A stretch of 64,000 bases of DNA, taken from Planctomycetota bacterium (GTDB lineage: Bacteria > Planctomycetota > Planctomycetia > Pirellulales > Lacipirellulaceae). Location of the stretch: NCBI GenBank assembly GCA_024278955.1, contig JAJRSE010000058.1, positions 1 to 64,000 of the forward strand. The letters run 5' to 3'. Under the pieces are notes generated by a model. The model was given only the letters and a program-made list of their open reading frames with translations. It ran no database searches and had not been told where the DNA came from. The position numbers and the translations under genes were made by a program. Numbering within the stretch: the first letter of the stretch is position 1; each line of letters starts with the position of its first letter. Shown here in pieces: positions 52,325 through 61,797 of the stretch.

Positions 52325-53679
52325 GAGGTTGCCTCGTTGTTTGTTGTTTCTTCAGTTGAATCGTCGCTCATCTTGTCATAGAAAAATAGCGCAAAGGCCA
52401 CCATGATGACACCAGCCATGATTGCGGGAAGAATCCAAAACTCTTTCCACTGTAACATTGTGTCGCTTACGAGTTGTTGATCGATGCCCTCCGGTCTGGT
52501 GGTCGAGAACATGCGTGTGAGCGACTCAGCAAAGCTGAACTCTTGCGGAGGTGAGGCCGCTTGGAGTGCCTCGCTTAGTTCACCGTATTTGGTGACGGTT
52601 TCTGCGTTTTTTCCGAAAGCAACTCGATAGCCAAAGAACATGCCGATTCCTTGAGTAAAGAAAACCAACATGCTTTGTGCCTGGCCACGTAGCTCTTTGG
52701 GAGCTTTGTCGTCGGTATACATGAAGCCTGTTACGAAGAAGAAGTCGTAGCAGACGCCATGCAGCAGGACGGCAAGGAGCATCATCCAGACAACTTGGTC
52801 AGGCGCACCGTAGGCGAATAACAGATATCGAATGACCCATGCTGCCATGCCCACCAGAATCATCCACTTCACCCCGAGTCTTCTGAAGAAGAAGGGGATA
52901 AGGAGCATGAAGAAAATTTCGCTCATCTGTCCGAGCGTCATCGTTGAGGCCGGTGCCTCAAAACCGACTTGCCCGAGCAAGTTAGCCGTGAGACCATAAT
53001 AGTAGGCCAGGGGGATACAGATCAGAGTCGAGCAGAGAACAAAAACGAAAAAGGCGGGTTGAGCCAAGAGTCGAAAGGCGTCGACCATGAATACCGCTCT
53101 GAGGCTAATTGGTTCGCCTTTTGCGGGAGGCGGCGTGTGGGGGAGAGTGAGACAATAGAGTCCGGTGATAAACGAGCAGATGCCCCCCAGCCATAGGATG
53201 TTGAAGCTTCCCGACCAGCCTTGAAATCCGACCACAAGCCCGGCAACAATCCAGCCGATGGTTCCCCAAACTCGAATTTTGGGGAAATCGTTTGAGTTGG
53301 TCACGTTGGCAAAAGTAATCGAATTGCTGAGTCCAAGCGTCGGCATGTAGCAAAGCATGTGGGCGATGAAGAGGTTGACCATCATGCTGCCGTTCCCCGC
53401 TTCGGCGTAGCCTGGAGCCACACAGAGAAACACCCCACCGAGCAGTAGCAAGAAGCCCATTACAAGCTGCGAGGGAAAGAAACGGTCGGCGATCAGACCG
53501 AGGAACAGAGGGGCAATGATCGCAGCGATTGGCGCACTTCCGTAGGCTCCGCCACCGAAGTCTCCTAGGCCATTATCGGCCAAGCATTTCCCAAGCGTGG
53601 CAAACCATGCTCCCCAAGTAAAAAACTGGAGAAACATCATGATCGAGAGCCGAGTGCGTACACTACCCACAGATTCCAT
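52321..53679 (-). CDS. MFS permease of the nucleoside:H+ symporter type
   Basis: 452 residues with 12 predicted membrane segments. The start (RLSIMMFLQFFTWGAWFATLGKCL), SAPIAAIIAPLFLGLIADRFF and LSNSITFANV are typical of the NupG/XapB-like nucleoside:proton symporters that in planctomycetes sit with Gfo/Idh/MocA genes and probably carry sugars or sugar alcohols. It has a 60-residue insertion between the tenth and twelfth segments (EALQAASPPQEFSF). It is the third gene of the operon (52321-55907). Confidence 0.9.
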   Translation of the reverse strand: MESVGSVRTRLSIMMFLQFFTWGAWFATLGKCLADNGLGDFGGGAYGSAPIAAIIAPLFLGLIADRFFPSQLVMGFLLLLGGVFLCVAPGYAEAGNGSMMVNLFIAHMLCYMPTLGLSNSITFANVTNSNDFPKIRVWGTIGWIVAGLVVGFQGWSGSFNILWLGGICSFITGLYCLTLPHTPPPAKGEPISLRAVFMVDAFRLLAQPAFFVFVLCSTLICIPLAYYYGLTANLLGQVGFEAPASTMTLGQMSEIFFMLLIPFFFRRLGVKWMILVGMAAWVIRYLLFAYGAPDQVVWMMLLAVLLHGVCYDFFFVTGFMYTDDKAPKELRGQAQSMLVFFTQGIGMFFGYRVAFGKNAETVTKYGELSEALQAASPPQEFSFAESLTRMFSTTRPEGIDQQLVSDTMLQWKEFWILPAIMAGVIMVAFALFFYDKMSDDSTEETTNNEATS

Positions 53680-53685
53680 CCTTTG

Positions 53686-54546
53686 CTACGCCTTCGCGTC
53701 TTCTTGGAGAATTTTTGACTTGAGACTTTTCAGCAAATCGAGCGCTTTGCTGATTTCTTCTTTTTGACGATCGGGTTCTTGGGGGATCTCTCGTTCGATT
53801 GTCAGCGGGCCAGTGTAGCCAATTTTGTCGAGGGTTTGCAGGTAGGCTGCCATATCGACATCGCCTTCGCCGAGCGGGACTTCGGTGCCCCAGGTGACGC
53901 CAGGTTTGTCCGACCAAGTGCCGTCTTTGCAGTGGATGCTCCGGACGTAGGAGCCAATTAGTTCGAGCGCCGGTAGCGGCTCTCCGGCGCCGTAAAGAAT
54001 CATGTTGGCCGGATCGAAATTGACGAAGAGATTGTTGCAACCGGTGTCCTTGAGGAACTTCAACAGAACGTCGGCCGGTTCTTGGCCCGTTTCGAGATGC
54101 AACGCTTGGCCGCTCGCCGCTAAGTGCGTGCAGACGTTACGAGTGACTTCGAGCACCTCGTGGTAGGCTTCCGATTCGGAATCGTGCGGGACATAGCCGA
54201 TATGTAGCCCCACGACATCGACGCCTAGGCTCTTGGCAAAGTCGGCGATTTCTTTGAGCTCGGCTACTCTTTCGGTGCGAGTATTCTCGGGCACAAGTCC
54301 GATCGTTTTTTCGACGGTAGGAATATCGGCGTAACTTTCACCTTCAAAGCCGGCAAAGACACACGAAATTTTGATCCCGAGGTCTTTTAGTTTCGCCGCA
54401 AATTCTTTGGCCCGCTCAGGCGTACGCGACTGTTTTTGGGGTGCGTGGAGATGGACGGTCGGCACTTGTAGCTCATGGGCAACTTCTAGATGGACTCCCA
54501 AACCCGCGTCGATGCTGGCAAAAACACCCAATGGCCATTTACTCAT
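53686..54546 (-). CDS. sugar-phosphate isomerase/epimerase-like TIM-barrel protein
   Basis: 286 residues from the ATG at 54546, preceded by GAGAAG; a GTG at 54558 is possible. Xylose-isomerase-like barrel with LGVFASIDAGLGVHLEVAHE, LGVDVVGLHIGYVPHDSES, LHLETGQEPADVLL, LFVNFDPANMILYGAG, IHCKDGTWSD and GPLTIEREIPQEP. The metal ligands appear as Glu in HLETG, Asp in NFDPAN, His in SIHCKD and Glu in TIERE. It is six bases from the MFS gene and 71 bases from the Tat oxidoreductase, in the same operon. Confidence 0.88.
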   Translation of the reverse strand: MSKWPLGVFASIDAGLGVHLEVAHELQVPTVHLHAPQKQSRTPERAKEFAAKLKDLGIKISCVFAGFEGESYADIPTVEKTIGLVPENTRTERVAELKEIADFAKSLGVDVVGLHIGYVPHDSESEAYHEVLEVTRNVCTHLAASGQALHLETGQEPADVLLKFLKDTGCNNLFVNFDPANMILYGAGEPLPALELIGSYVRSIHCKDGTWSDKPGVTWGTEVPLGEGDVDMAAYLQTLDKIGYTGPLTIEREIPQEPDRQKEEISKALDLLKSLKSKILQEDAKA

Positions 54547-54617
54547 TTTCTTCTCCACAGATTTTAATAAAAACAGGCCAAGGCAGCGGATGGCTGGCTT
54601 GGCCTATGAGGAACCGA

Positions 54618-55907
54618 TCAGGCCGGAGCAGACTGGCCAGGAATAGCGACCGCAGGCTCTTCGATGTCGCCCCAGGCATACTCGGTCGGGCCGAGTGTTA
54701 CATTGCTATTGAAACATTCATCCCAAGTCAAAGTTTGGCCGGAATAGGCACACATGCGTCCCATGATGGCAATCATGGTGCTGTTTGTCATATAGCCACC
54801 ATCGTTGATTGGATTGCCTTCGCGAATGCTCTTGAAGAGATGTTCGTGCTCGACCCGGTACATGCTAGGTTTCTCGCCTTTGTAACGCCAGCTTGGCTTG
54901 CCGGCTGCGTCGTAGAGGCGATGTCGCAAGACTTCGGCTTGGCCATTAGTGCCGAGAACTCGCTCGTCGGTATGCATGGCGCAGTTGTGTTGCTGTCGGC
55001 AAGTGAAGTAAACACGTTTTCCATCGTCGTATTCATAGAAGACGGTAAAGTGGTCGAAGATGTGCCCGTACTTCTTGTCGGTACGTTGTTGGCGTCCGCC
55101 CAGGGCGGTTGCGCGAATAGGCGACTTGTCTCCCATGAGCCAGGCGGTTTTGTCGAGGCTATGGATGGCTTGCTCGTTGATGTGGTCGCCCGAAAGCCAG
55201 GTATAGTAAAGCCAATTGCGAACTTGGTATTCCATGCGGCTCCAATCGGGCTGATTGGGTCGATGCCAAAGCGTGTCGGTGTTGTAACTAGACTCAATTG
55301 CGACGATATCGCCGATCGCTTTTTCTTCAAGAATTTGACGCATCGTCTCGCGAACACCCGAGTCGTATCGCCAACAGAGCCCGGAAACAATCGAAAGACC
55401 TTTTTGCTTGGCGACTTTACAAGTCTCGATCACGCTGCGTACGCCGGGGGCATCTACGGCAATCGGTTTTTCGACAAAGCAGTGTTTGCCTTTTTCGATT
55501 GCGTATGCCAGATGGAGAGGACGGAAATGAGGCGGTGTCGTGAGAATGACTACGTCGCACTGGTCGATAACTTTTTTGTAACCCTCAAATCCCGCGAAGA
55601 TGTTCTCTTCGCTCACCTCCACCTGTTTGCCAATTTTGTCGTCCTCTTTTAAGGTCGAGAGCGAGTCGTGCGCCCTGTCGAGGAACGTATCGGCAATTGC
55701 GGTAAGCTTGGCTTGGGGGTCAGCGTGCAGGGCATCGATCGCAGCACCAGTGCCGCGGCCTCCAGAGCCGATCAAGCCAACTTTTATCACCTCATCTGTG
55801 CCTGCGTGGACCGCGCCCGGAATAACAAGCGTCCCCAGTGCCGCAGTAGCGGCAGCCGAGTCTTGGAGGAATCGCCTGCGCGAGTTCTGAGATCGCGAGT
55901 TGCTCAT
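54618..55907 (-). CDS. Tat-exported Gfo/Idh/MocA-family oxidoreductase
   Basis: 429 residues. The N-terminus NSRRRFLQDSAAATAALGTL is a Tat signal, so the enzyme is exported folded with its cofactor. The Rossmann motif VGLIGSGGRGTGAA, the family Glu-Lys-Pro in HCFVEKPIAVDAP and the tail domain (WSRMEYQVRNWLYYTWLSGDH, SLDKTAWLMG) match the planctomycete expanded family. It is the first gene of the block that runs down to 51281 and probably oxidises a sugar or cyclitol in the periplasm, feeding the permease and the cytoplasmic partner. Confidence 0.92.
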   Translation of the reverse strand: MSNSRSQNSRRRFLQDSAAATAALGTLVIPGAVHAGTDEVIKVGLIGSGGRGTGAAIDALHADPQAKLTAIADTFLDRAHDSLSTLKEDDKIGKQVEVSEENIFAGFEGYKKVIDQCDVVILTTPPHFRPLHLAYAIEKGKHCFVEKPIAVDAPGVRSVIETCKVAKQKGLSIVSGLCWRYDSGVRETMRQILEEKAIGDIVAIESSYNTDTLWHRPNQPDWSRMEYQVRNWLYYTWLSGDHINEQAIHSLDKTAWLMGDKSPIRATALGGRQQRTDKKYGHIFDHFTVFYEYDDGKRVYFTCRQQHNCAMHTDERVLGTNGQAEVLRHRLYDAAGKPSWRYKGEKPSMYRVEHEHLFKSIREGNPINDGGYMTNSTMIAIMGRMCAYSGQTLTWDECFNSNVTLGPTEYAWGDIEEPAVAIPGQSAPA

Positions 55908-56368
55908 GATCAGCTAGCCTTTGGAATGAGTGGATGATAGAGCTCAAAGAGAGCTTAAAATAGGCTTGAGGGTCGAGGCCACCTTCCCCTGCAAGCAGAC
56001 CCCATGGTAGCCGAGGAGTTGCCCTGCTGCAAGAAGCCGGCGGCTCGTCCAGGGCGATTGCAAAGTCAAAAAACCGCCAAGGACGGCAAAGAAATGAAAA
56101 ATAAGGAATGCCTGCTTCGCCAACCTCTTTTCTTCTTTTTCTTGGCGAAGCTGGGGGTTCAAAAAATCGGCTTGGCAATCGTCCGCAGTTCATTCGAGAG
56201 GGTGGCTTTACGCCATTTTTCTGCAATAATGACAGCGGCTGCTGACTCGGCAGCTTAACTTGCCTAGAGGGAGATCCCTTTCCTTGCAGGTTTCACTCGA
56301 AAGCAAGGTACCTAAGCCAGCTTGTAATCAAAAAATCAATCCTTTGAAAGTGTTAGGTTTTTCTGAAT
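55908..56368. other. intergenic region with repeat text and hairpin
   Basis: About 460 bp. It includes AACCGCCAAGGACGGCAAAG (56072 onward), similar to repeat motifs in the 18-kb desert, and a 10-bp inverted repeat GCTTCGCCAA/TTGGCGAAGC (56114-56123 and 56142-56151). Short open frames here have no coding signature. Promoters for the divergent neighbours must lie here but were not identified. Confidence 0.5.
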
Positions 56369-57622
56369 ATGCGATTAATAAGGTCTCGCTTGCTTTGTCA
56401 TGTTCAACTCTTCGTGACTGCGTTTTTTGCGGTAACCATTTTTTCCCCGCAGAATGTCGCCCATGGGGCCGAAGCTGCCGGCGTCAATGTCGCTGATGAG
56501 GCTAAAGATTCTGGGGTGCCGACGGGGCTGATTTCGTCTGAACCAAGCGAGGGGCGTTTTGTCCCAACGAAAAAAGGATTCATGGTCGTCCACGACCGAT
56601 TGATTCCGGGTACCGAGGTAGCGATTCAACTGACTCCCATTGCTGGTGGCATGGCTCGCATCGGCAGCCCCGAAGAAGAAGAGGGGCGTAATCCTGGCGA
56701 AGGGCCGGTTTTTCAGGTCAAAGTCGCCCCCTTCTGGATGGGCACCTACGAGATAACTTGGGCCCAGTACAAGGAGTACATGAAGCTTGGAAATGTGTTT
56801 GATAAATTTGACGACTTGAAAATTCGCCAAATCACCGACGAGAATGCCGTCGATGCAATCACGGCGCCCTCGAATCTCTACGACCCGAGCTTCTCGTTTG
56901 CCAGTGGCGAAGATCCTCAGCTGCCTGCTGTTTCGATGAGCCAGTACTCGGCCAAGCAGTTTACCAAATGGTTGAGTAAATTAACGGGAGAGTTCTACCG
57001 GTTGCCGACCGAGGCCGAGTGGGAATATGCCTGTCGAGCAGGCACGACCACGGCGTACTCGTTTGGTGACGACCTTTCAAAGATCGACGACTATGTTTGG
57101 CACACAGACAACTCCGACTGGGAAGCACAGCTTGTTGGAAAGAAGCTCCCCAATCCATGGGGGCTTTACGATATGCACGGTAATGCTCAGGAGTGGGTTT
57201 TAGACCAGTACGAAGCGGAGCACTATGCAACCTTGCAGGGAGGCTGCATCTCGACGGCTAAGGCCATCTGCTGGCCAAACAAGCTCTATCCAAGGGTCTT
57301 GCGGGGTGGATCATGGGATCATGAGATTCGAGATTGCCGTAGTGCTTCACGCGGGCAGTCGGACGATGACGAGTGGCGAAGCTACGACCCCAACAGTCCT
57401 CAGAGCCCTTGGTGGTTTGCTAGCGACGACTCGCAAGGTGTGGGATTTCGAATTATTCGGCCCCTGCATGTGCCTCCCAAGGAAGAGTGGGCCAAGTATT
57501 GGGACGCTGACTTAGAGGCGATTACGAAGGTCGTCAATCGACGTATCGACAAAGAAGGCCGTGGCGAGCGAGGCATCGCCGATCCTACCCTCCCGGCAGC
57601 TATCAAGGAGCTGGCAAGGTAA
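56369..57622 (+). CDS. exported SUMF1/formylglycine-generating enzyme-like protein
   Basis: 417 residues with a signal peptide (about 1-34). The SUMF1 fold is shown by GMARIGSPEEEEGRN, PFWMGTYEITWAQYKEYM, RLPTEAEWEYACRAGTTTAY, NPWGLYDMHGNAQEWVLDQY and RVLRGGSWDHEIRDCRSASR. In true sulfatase-activating enzymes two Cys in the last block bind copper; here only one Cys (in RDCRS) is seen, so it is more likely a structural or ligand-binding member. The next gene encodes an esterase-like exported protein on the same strand. Confidence 0.85.
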   Translation: MRLIRSRLLCHVQLFVTAFFAVTIFSPQNVAHGAEAAGVNVADEAKDSGVPTGLISSEPSEGRFVPTKKGFMVVHDRLIPGTEVAIQLTPIAGGMARIGSPEEEEGRNPGEGPVFQVKVAPFWMGTYEITWAQYKEYMKLGNVFDKFDDLKIRQITDENAVDAITAPSNLYDPSFSFASGEDPQLPAVSMSQYSAKQFTKWLSKLTGEFYRLPTEAEWEYACRAGTTTAYSFGDDLSKIDDYVWHTDNSDWEAQLVGKKLPNPWGLYDMHGNAQEWVLDQYEAEHYATLQGGCISTAKAICWPNKLYPRVLRGGSWDHEIRDCRSASRGQSDDDEWRSYDPNSPQSPWWFASDDSQGVGFRIIRPLHVPPKEEWAKYWDADLEAITKVVNRRIDKEGRGERGIADPTLPAAIKELAR

Positions 57623-57726
57623 GGAAAGCTGTCTCGACAAAAAAGCTAGAAAACCTGCGGCAGGTGTAATAGGATAGGCGGAAAGCAATTTGTGAAGTGG
57701 CTCCGAAGAACTAATAAAAAGGTTTG

Positions 57727-59289
57727 ATGTCTGATATGTCGAATTTTCAAAAAAAGCAGTTTCCCGTAGCTCTGGTGGCTGTGCTCTTAGCCGCGACTTT
57801 CTGCTCGGCTGACATCAAATTGCCGGCCATGCTCAGCGATCACATGGTGTTGCAGCGCGATCGACCGGTGCCGATTTGGGGTTGGGCTGATGCGGGCGAG
57901 AAAATCATCGTCGCGATAGCCGGCCAAACGCACGAAACCGAGGCCGATGCCGAAGGGAAGTGGCGAGTCGATCTCACGCCTCTCTCGGTGGGCAAACCGC
58001 TCACACTTGTTGTCGAAGGAAACAACCGAGTCGAGCGGACCGATATTTTGGTTGGTGAGGTTTGGGTTTGTTCGGGGCAGTCGAATATGCAGTGGTCTGT
58101 TGTCAATAGCAAAGATGCTCAGCTTGAACTTCTGACGGCCAATCACCCGCAGCTGCGATTGATCACCGTGAATCCCAAGGGCTCACAAACGCCTTCTGAA
58201 GATTTTGAGGGGCAATGGCAGGCATGCACGCCCAAAACGGTTCCCAATTTTTCTGCCGTTGGCTACTTCTTTGGCTTGCAATTACATAAATCGCTGAATG
58301 TCCCGGTCGGACTCATTGATAACGCTTGGGGCGGTTCGTCTTGCGAGGCTTGGATCCGAAGAGACTTGCTGGACGCTGACCCAATCTATGGACCTCTCAT
58401 GGAACGCTGGAAAGCAAACGAAGCTAAGTACGAGTCGGGCGAAGCTCAGACGGCTTACGAAAAAGCTCTTGCCGACTGGGAGCAAGTGAAGACAGAGGGC
58501 AAGAAACCTGGGCGCAAGCCGCAATCGCCAGAGGTTTTGATGGAAGGACAGCATCGTCCTGCAAACCTTTTCAACGCCCGCGTATTACCACTAGTCCCTT
58601 ATGCCATACGAGGCGCGATTTGGTATCAAGGCGAGAGCAACGCTAGCAGGGCTTATCAATATCGTGAAATGTTTCCGCTGATGATCCAAAATTGGCGCGA
58701 AGTTTGGGGCCAGGGAGAATTTCCCTTCTACTGGGTTCAATTGGCCGACTACCTCGCCGAGAAACCAGAACCGAGTGAAAGCTCCTGGGCTGAGCTACGC
58801 GAAGCGCAGACGATGACCCTCGATCGCCTAAAAAACACCGGCGAAGCGGTCATTATCGACATCGGCGAAGGCAACGACATCCACCCGGTCAACAAGCGAG
58901 AGGTCGGCCTTCGGCTTGCTCGTTGGGCCTTGGCGAGAGACTACGGCATGAAGATACCTTGCGAGAGTCCACGTTATGAATCGATGGCTCAGGCAGACGG
59001 AAAACTCCTGGTAACTTTTCGCTCGTGCGGTGCTGGACTGCATGTTTACGACCATCGAGACCTACGAGGGTTTGCGGTCGCCGGCGAAGACAAGAAATGG
59101 GTATGGGCGGAGGCCAAACTCGTTGCTCCTAATCAGGTAGAAGTTTGGAGCGAGGCAGTTTCTGCGCCTGTCGCGGTGCGTTACGCTTGGGCTGATAACC
59201 CGGTTTGTAATCTTATGAGCAAAAAACGTCTTCCGGTCACTCCGTTTCGTAGTGACGATTGGCCCGGCGTTACCGCCGAGGCTCGCTAA
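57727..59289 (+). CDS. exported sialate O-acetylesterase-like protein
   Basis: 520 residues from the ATG at 57727, with a signal peptide (ALVAVLLAATFCSA). The early IKLPAMLSDHMVLQRDRPVPIWGWADAG is the immunoglobulin-like leader of the family. The GDSL/SGNH-type nucleophile Ser119 lies in VWVCSGQSNMQW. GAIWYQGESNAS and a His-containing block near GNDIHPVNKREVGLRLA provide the rest of the active site. It removes acetyl esters from sialic acids or other glycans. It is probably periplasmic and works with the carbohydrate genes around it. Confidence 0.9.
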   Translation: MSDMSNFQKKQFPVALVAVLLAATFCSADIKLPAMLSDHMVLQRDRPVPIWGWADAGEKIIVAIAGQTHETEADAEGKWRVDLTPLSVGKPLTLVVEGNNRVERTDILVGEVWVCSGQSNMQWSVVNSKDAQLELLTANHPQLRLITVNPKGSQTPSEDFEGQWQACTPKTVPNFSAVGYFFGLQLHKSLNVPVGLIDNAWGGSSCEAWIRRDLLDADPIYGPLMERWKANEAKYESGEAQTAYEKALADWEQVKTEGKKPGRKPQSPEVLMEGQHRPANLFNARVLPLVPYAIRGAIWYQGESNASRAYQYREMFPLMIQNWREVWGQGEFPFYWVQLADYLAEKPEPSESSWAELREAQTMTLDRLKNTGEAVIIDIGEGNDIHPVNKREVGLRLARWALARDYGMKIPCESPRYESMAQADGKLLVTFRSCGAGLHVYDHRDLRGFAVAGEDKKWVWAEAKLVAPNQVEVWSEAVSAPVAVRYAWADNPVCNLMSKKRLPVTPFRSDDWPGVTAEAR

Positions 59290-59327
59290 TTCCAGGAAAA
59301 TCGGGTAACAAGAAAGAACGCGAAGGA

Positions 59328-60269
59328 ATGCCAAAAACAGAGCGCCACTTTGGCGATGATTTAGCCAATGCGGTCGAGCGAACGGGAAACCCTGTGGTCG
59401 TTGGCTTGGACCCGCGTTGGGAACAATTGCCCGCAATTTTTACGGACGCAGGTCCTGCCGATTTTTTGAAGCGAGCAGAAGCTTTCGAGAAATTCTGCAA
59501 AGCGGTGATTGATGTGGTCGCCCCGTTAGTGCCTGCCGTCAAACCTCAGGCCGCCTTTTTTGAAGAGTACGGACCTGCCGGCATGGTGGCTCTGGGCAAA
59601 GTGATTGCCTATGCCCGAAGCCGCGGGTTGCTCGTAATTTTTGACGGCAAACGCAACGATATTGGTTCGACAGCCGAGGCTTATGCGCGGGGTATCTTGG
59701 GCCGCGATGGCCAAAGTGGTTGGGAATCGGACGCGGTTACGGTGAGTCCGTATCTCGGTGCTGATAGTTTGGAGCCGTTCGTCGAAGTAGCACGCGATCG
59801 AGGGGCGGGGCTGTTTGTGTTGGTGAAAACCTCGAACCCCGGCAGCCACATGCTGCAAGACCAGGTGGTGGGCGAAACGCCAATCTACCGCCGAGTGGCC
59901 GACTATGTGGAAGGGCTTTCAGACCAAACACGAGGGAAACGCGGATACGGCATCGTTGGGGCGGTCGTCGGGGCAACCTATCCTAAGCAGCTCGCCGAGC
60001 TTCGGACCGCCATGCCCCAGACTTGGTTCTTGGTCCCTGGGTTTGGAAGCCAGGGAGGTACGGCAAAAGATGTCGCTGCGGCGTTTGATCAACGGGGCCT
60101 TGGGGCCGTGGTGAACAATTCCCGAGGCATAATTTTCGCTCACAGCCGTCCGGCGTACCGCGATCGGTTTGGCGAGCCCCGCTGGGAGGAAGCGGTCGAA
60201 GCCGCGACGCGAGAAATGATAGCGCAGATTCGAGCCGAGACGCCGGTTGGTAATTTATCGACGGGTTAG
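59328..60269 (+). CDS. pyrF: orotidine-5'-phosphate decarboxylase (type 2)
   Basis: 313 residues from the ATG at 59328 (GAAGGA five bases upstream). It decarboxylates OMP to UMP, the last step of pyrimidine synthesis. GLDPRWEQLP near 26-35, VKPQAAFFEEYGP (71-83) and the catalytic FDGKRNDIGSTAEAYA (105-120, Asp106, Lys108, Asp111) identify the long PyrF form of about 270-310 residues. VPGFGSQGGTAKDV is the phosphate-binding region. It stands 38 bp after the esterase gene, but a functional link is not expected. Confidence 0.95.
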   Translation: MPKTERHFGDDLANAVERTGNPVVVGLDPRWEQLPAIFTDAGPADFLKRAEAFEKFCKAVIDVVAPLVPAVKPQAAFFEEYGPAGMVALGKVIAYARSRGLLVIFDGKRNDIGSTAEAYARGILGRDGQSGWESDAVTVSPYLGADSLEPFVEVARDRGAGLFVLVKTSNPGSHMLQDQVVGETPIYRRVADYVEGLSDQTRGKRGYGIVGAVVGATYPKQLAELRTAMPQTWFLVPGFGSQGGTAKDVAAAFDQRGLGAVVNNSRGIIFAHSRPAYRDRFGEPRWEEAVEAATREMIAQIRAETPVGNLSTG

Positions 60270-60516
60270 GGTTTTTTGCATTTCGATACGGGTGCTTAGT
60301 AGCTTGCTGTCATCGTATACATAAGTCCAATTCTGACCGGCGGGGAGCTAAGTTTCGGGGGTGTTTCGTGCGTCCGGGATTTTTCACGATGGGATGAAAT
60401 GAGCGTTCTCAGGGCGTGGCCTCCGTTGTTCGATTTTGCTACACTGGCATGCCTTGCTTACTGAAGAAGTTTCAATCTAATAACAAGTTCTGTAGCAAAA
60501 AGGAATTCGTCACCTC

Positions 60517-61797
60517 ATGCCCCACTTACAACACGCGGTCGAACGAAAGGGGAATCGACTTTCGATCCCAACGCTTGGATCGCCGTTCATCGTGGGGAAC
60601 TTAATCCGCGCACTCTATCAAGGTGCGGAACGCGGCTACACTGATTTCACGCTCGACTTCGCCAACGTGGACGCTGCGTACCCGAATGCGTGTGTCCCAG
60701 TGGCGGGTATCCTTGACTTCTATCGTTCGCAGCGATCAACAACTTTCGATACGGAAAATTCATCGGACTACCTGACGCATACGAAAACTCTGTCGCCTAC
60801 AATCGTAGGTGCCGAACCTTCACACAAGACGTCCCCACTGAATACTGTTTGGAAATTCTCTTCGGCGGACGAGGTTCACTCTTTGGTAACCGCATACTTA
60901 GATGCGGTGACACGTGCTGCCGAATGTCAAGACGGTGTCTTGCAGGGCCTAGAGTGGTGTCTCAACGAAATAATGGACAATGTGTTGCAGCATGCTGATA
61001 CGACCCACGGATACGCCATGGCACAAATACACTCCGGATCACAACATATCGCCATTTGTATCTACGACCACGGTCGTGGTATTTACAACTCATTGCGCAA
61101 TTCACATCACGCGCCAGCGAATGCGGTCGATGCAATAACCATTGCACTCCAAGAAGGCGTGACGCGTGACAAGAACGTTGGTCAGGGCAATGGCATGTGG
61201 GGACTTCACAATATCGTCAAGGCTAACTCTGGATTGCTCAATGTGACTTCTGGCGCGGGGTTCTTTGATTTGAGCGATGATGCCCCAAAAACGTCATCAA
61301 GCGTTCCATTCCTCAGTCGTGACAACAATTGCACGACGGTTGACTTCCAAATTGACATCGGGAAAGGCATATCAATCTCAGATGCTCTTGGTGGATATGA
61401 ACCCGCGAATCTCCGATTGGAAAACCTTGAGGACGACCACGAGAATATAGTGTTCCCTCTTGCTGACAAAGCATCGGGAACCGGCACTCGTCACTCCGGG
61501 CAAGCACTACGAAATGAAATTGTGAACATCATCAACCAAACCGACGCGATGGTCGTGATTGATTTTGATCGCCTTTCGGTTGTGTCATCATCATTTGCTG
61601 ACGAACTGATTGGTAAACTTGCGGTCAAAATTGGGTTCATTTCTTTCAATCAGAAATGCAGACTCGTCGGCATGAACGAAACCGTTCAGGCAATTGTAAA
61701 TCGTTCGGTCCAGCAACGATTAGCTGTTGGACCCGAAACCGATGGCGACGAAGCTGCAGAACAAAGCGATGAACACGGAACTGCCGAACAGCCGTGA
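60517..61797 (+). CDS. GHKL ATPase flanked by STAS-like segments
   Basis: 426 residues, no membrane segment. Residues about 13-75 look STAS-like (YTDFTLDFANVDAAYPNACV). A GHKL ATP-binding domain occupies about 118-285: N-box NEIMDNVLQHA (150-160), G1 DHGRGI (184-189), G2 GQGNGMWGL (222-230). The C-terminal 310-405 resembles STAS-like DUF4325 (GTRHSGQALRNEI, VVIDFDRLSVVSSSFADELI). Anti-sigma or partner-switching kinases and standalone ATPase-STAS proteins look like this. There is no sigma factor or phosphatase beside it. The acidic tail overlaps a convergent gene by 112 bp. Confidence 0.78.
   Translation: MPHLQHAVERKGNRLSIPTLGSPFIVGNLIRALYQGAERGYTDFTLDFANVDAAYPNACVPVAGILDFYRSQRSTTFDTENSSDYLTHTKTLSPTIVGAEPSHKTSPLNTVWKFSSADEVHSLVTAYLDAVTRAAECQDGVLQGLEWCLNEIMDNVLQHADTTHGYAMAQIHSGSQHIAICIYDHGRGIYNSLRNSHHAPANAVDAITIALQEGVTRDKNVGQGNGMWGLHNIVKANSGLLNVTSGAGFFDLSDDAPKTSSSVPFLSRDNNCTTVDFQIDIGKGISISDALGGYEPANLRLENLEDDHENIVFPLADKASGTGTRHSGQALRNEIVNIINQTDAMVVIDFDRLSVVSSSFADELIGKLAVKIGFISFNQKCRLVGMNETVQAIVNRSVQQRLAVGPETDGDEAAEQSDEHGTAEQP

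Noticed and set aside
54441-55652. 403-residue plus-strand open frame
   Set aside because: Opposite the Tat oxidoreductase and isomerase genes, whose motifs are complete.
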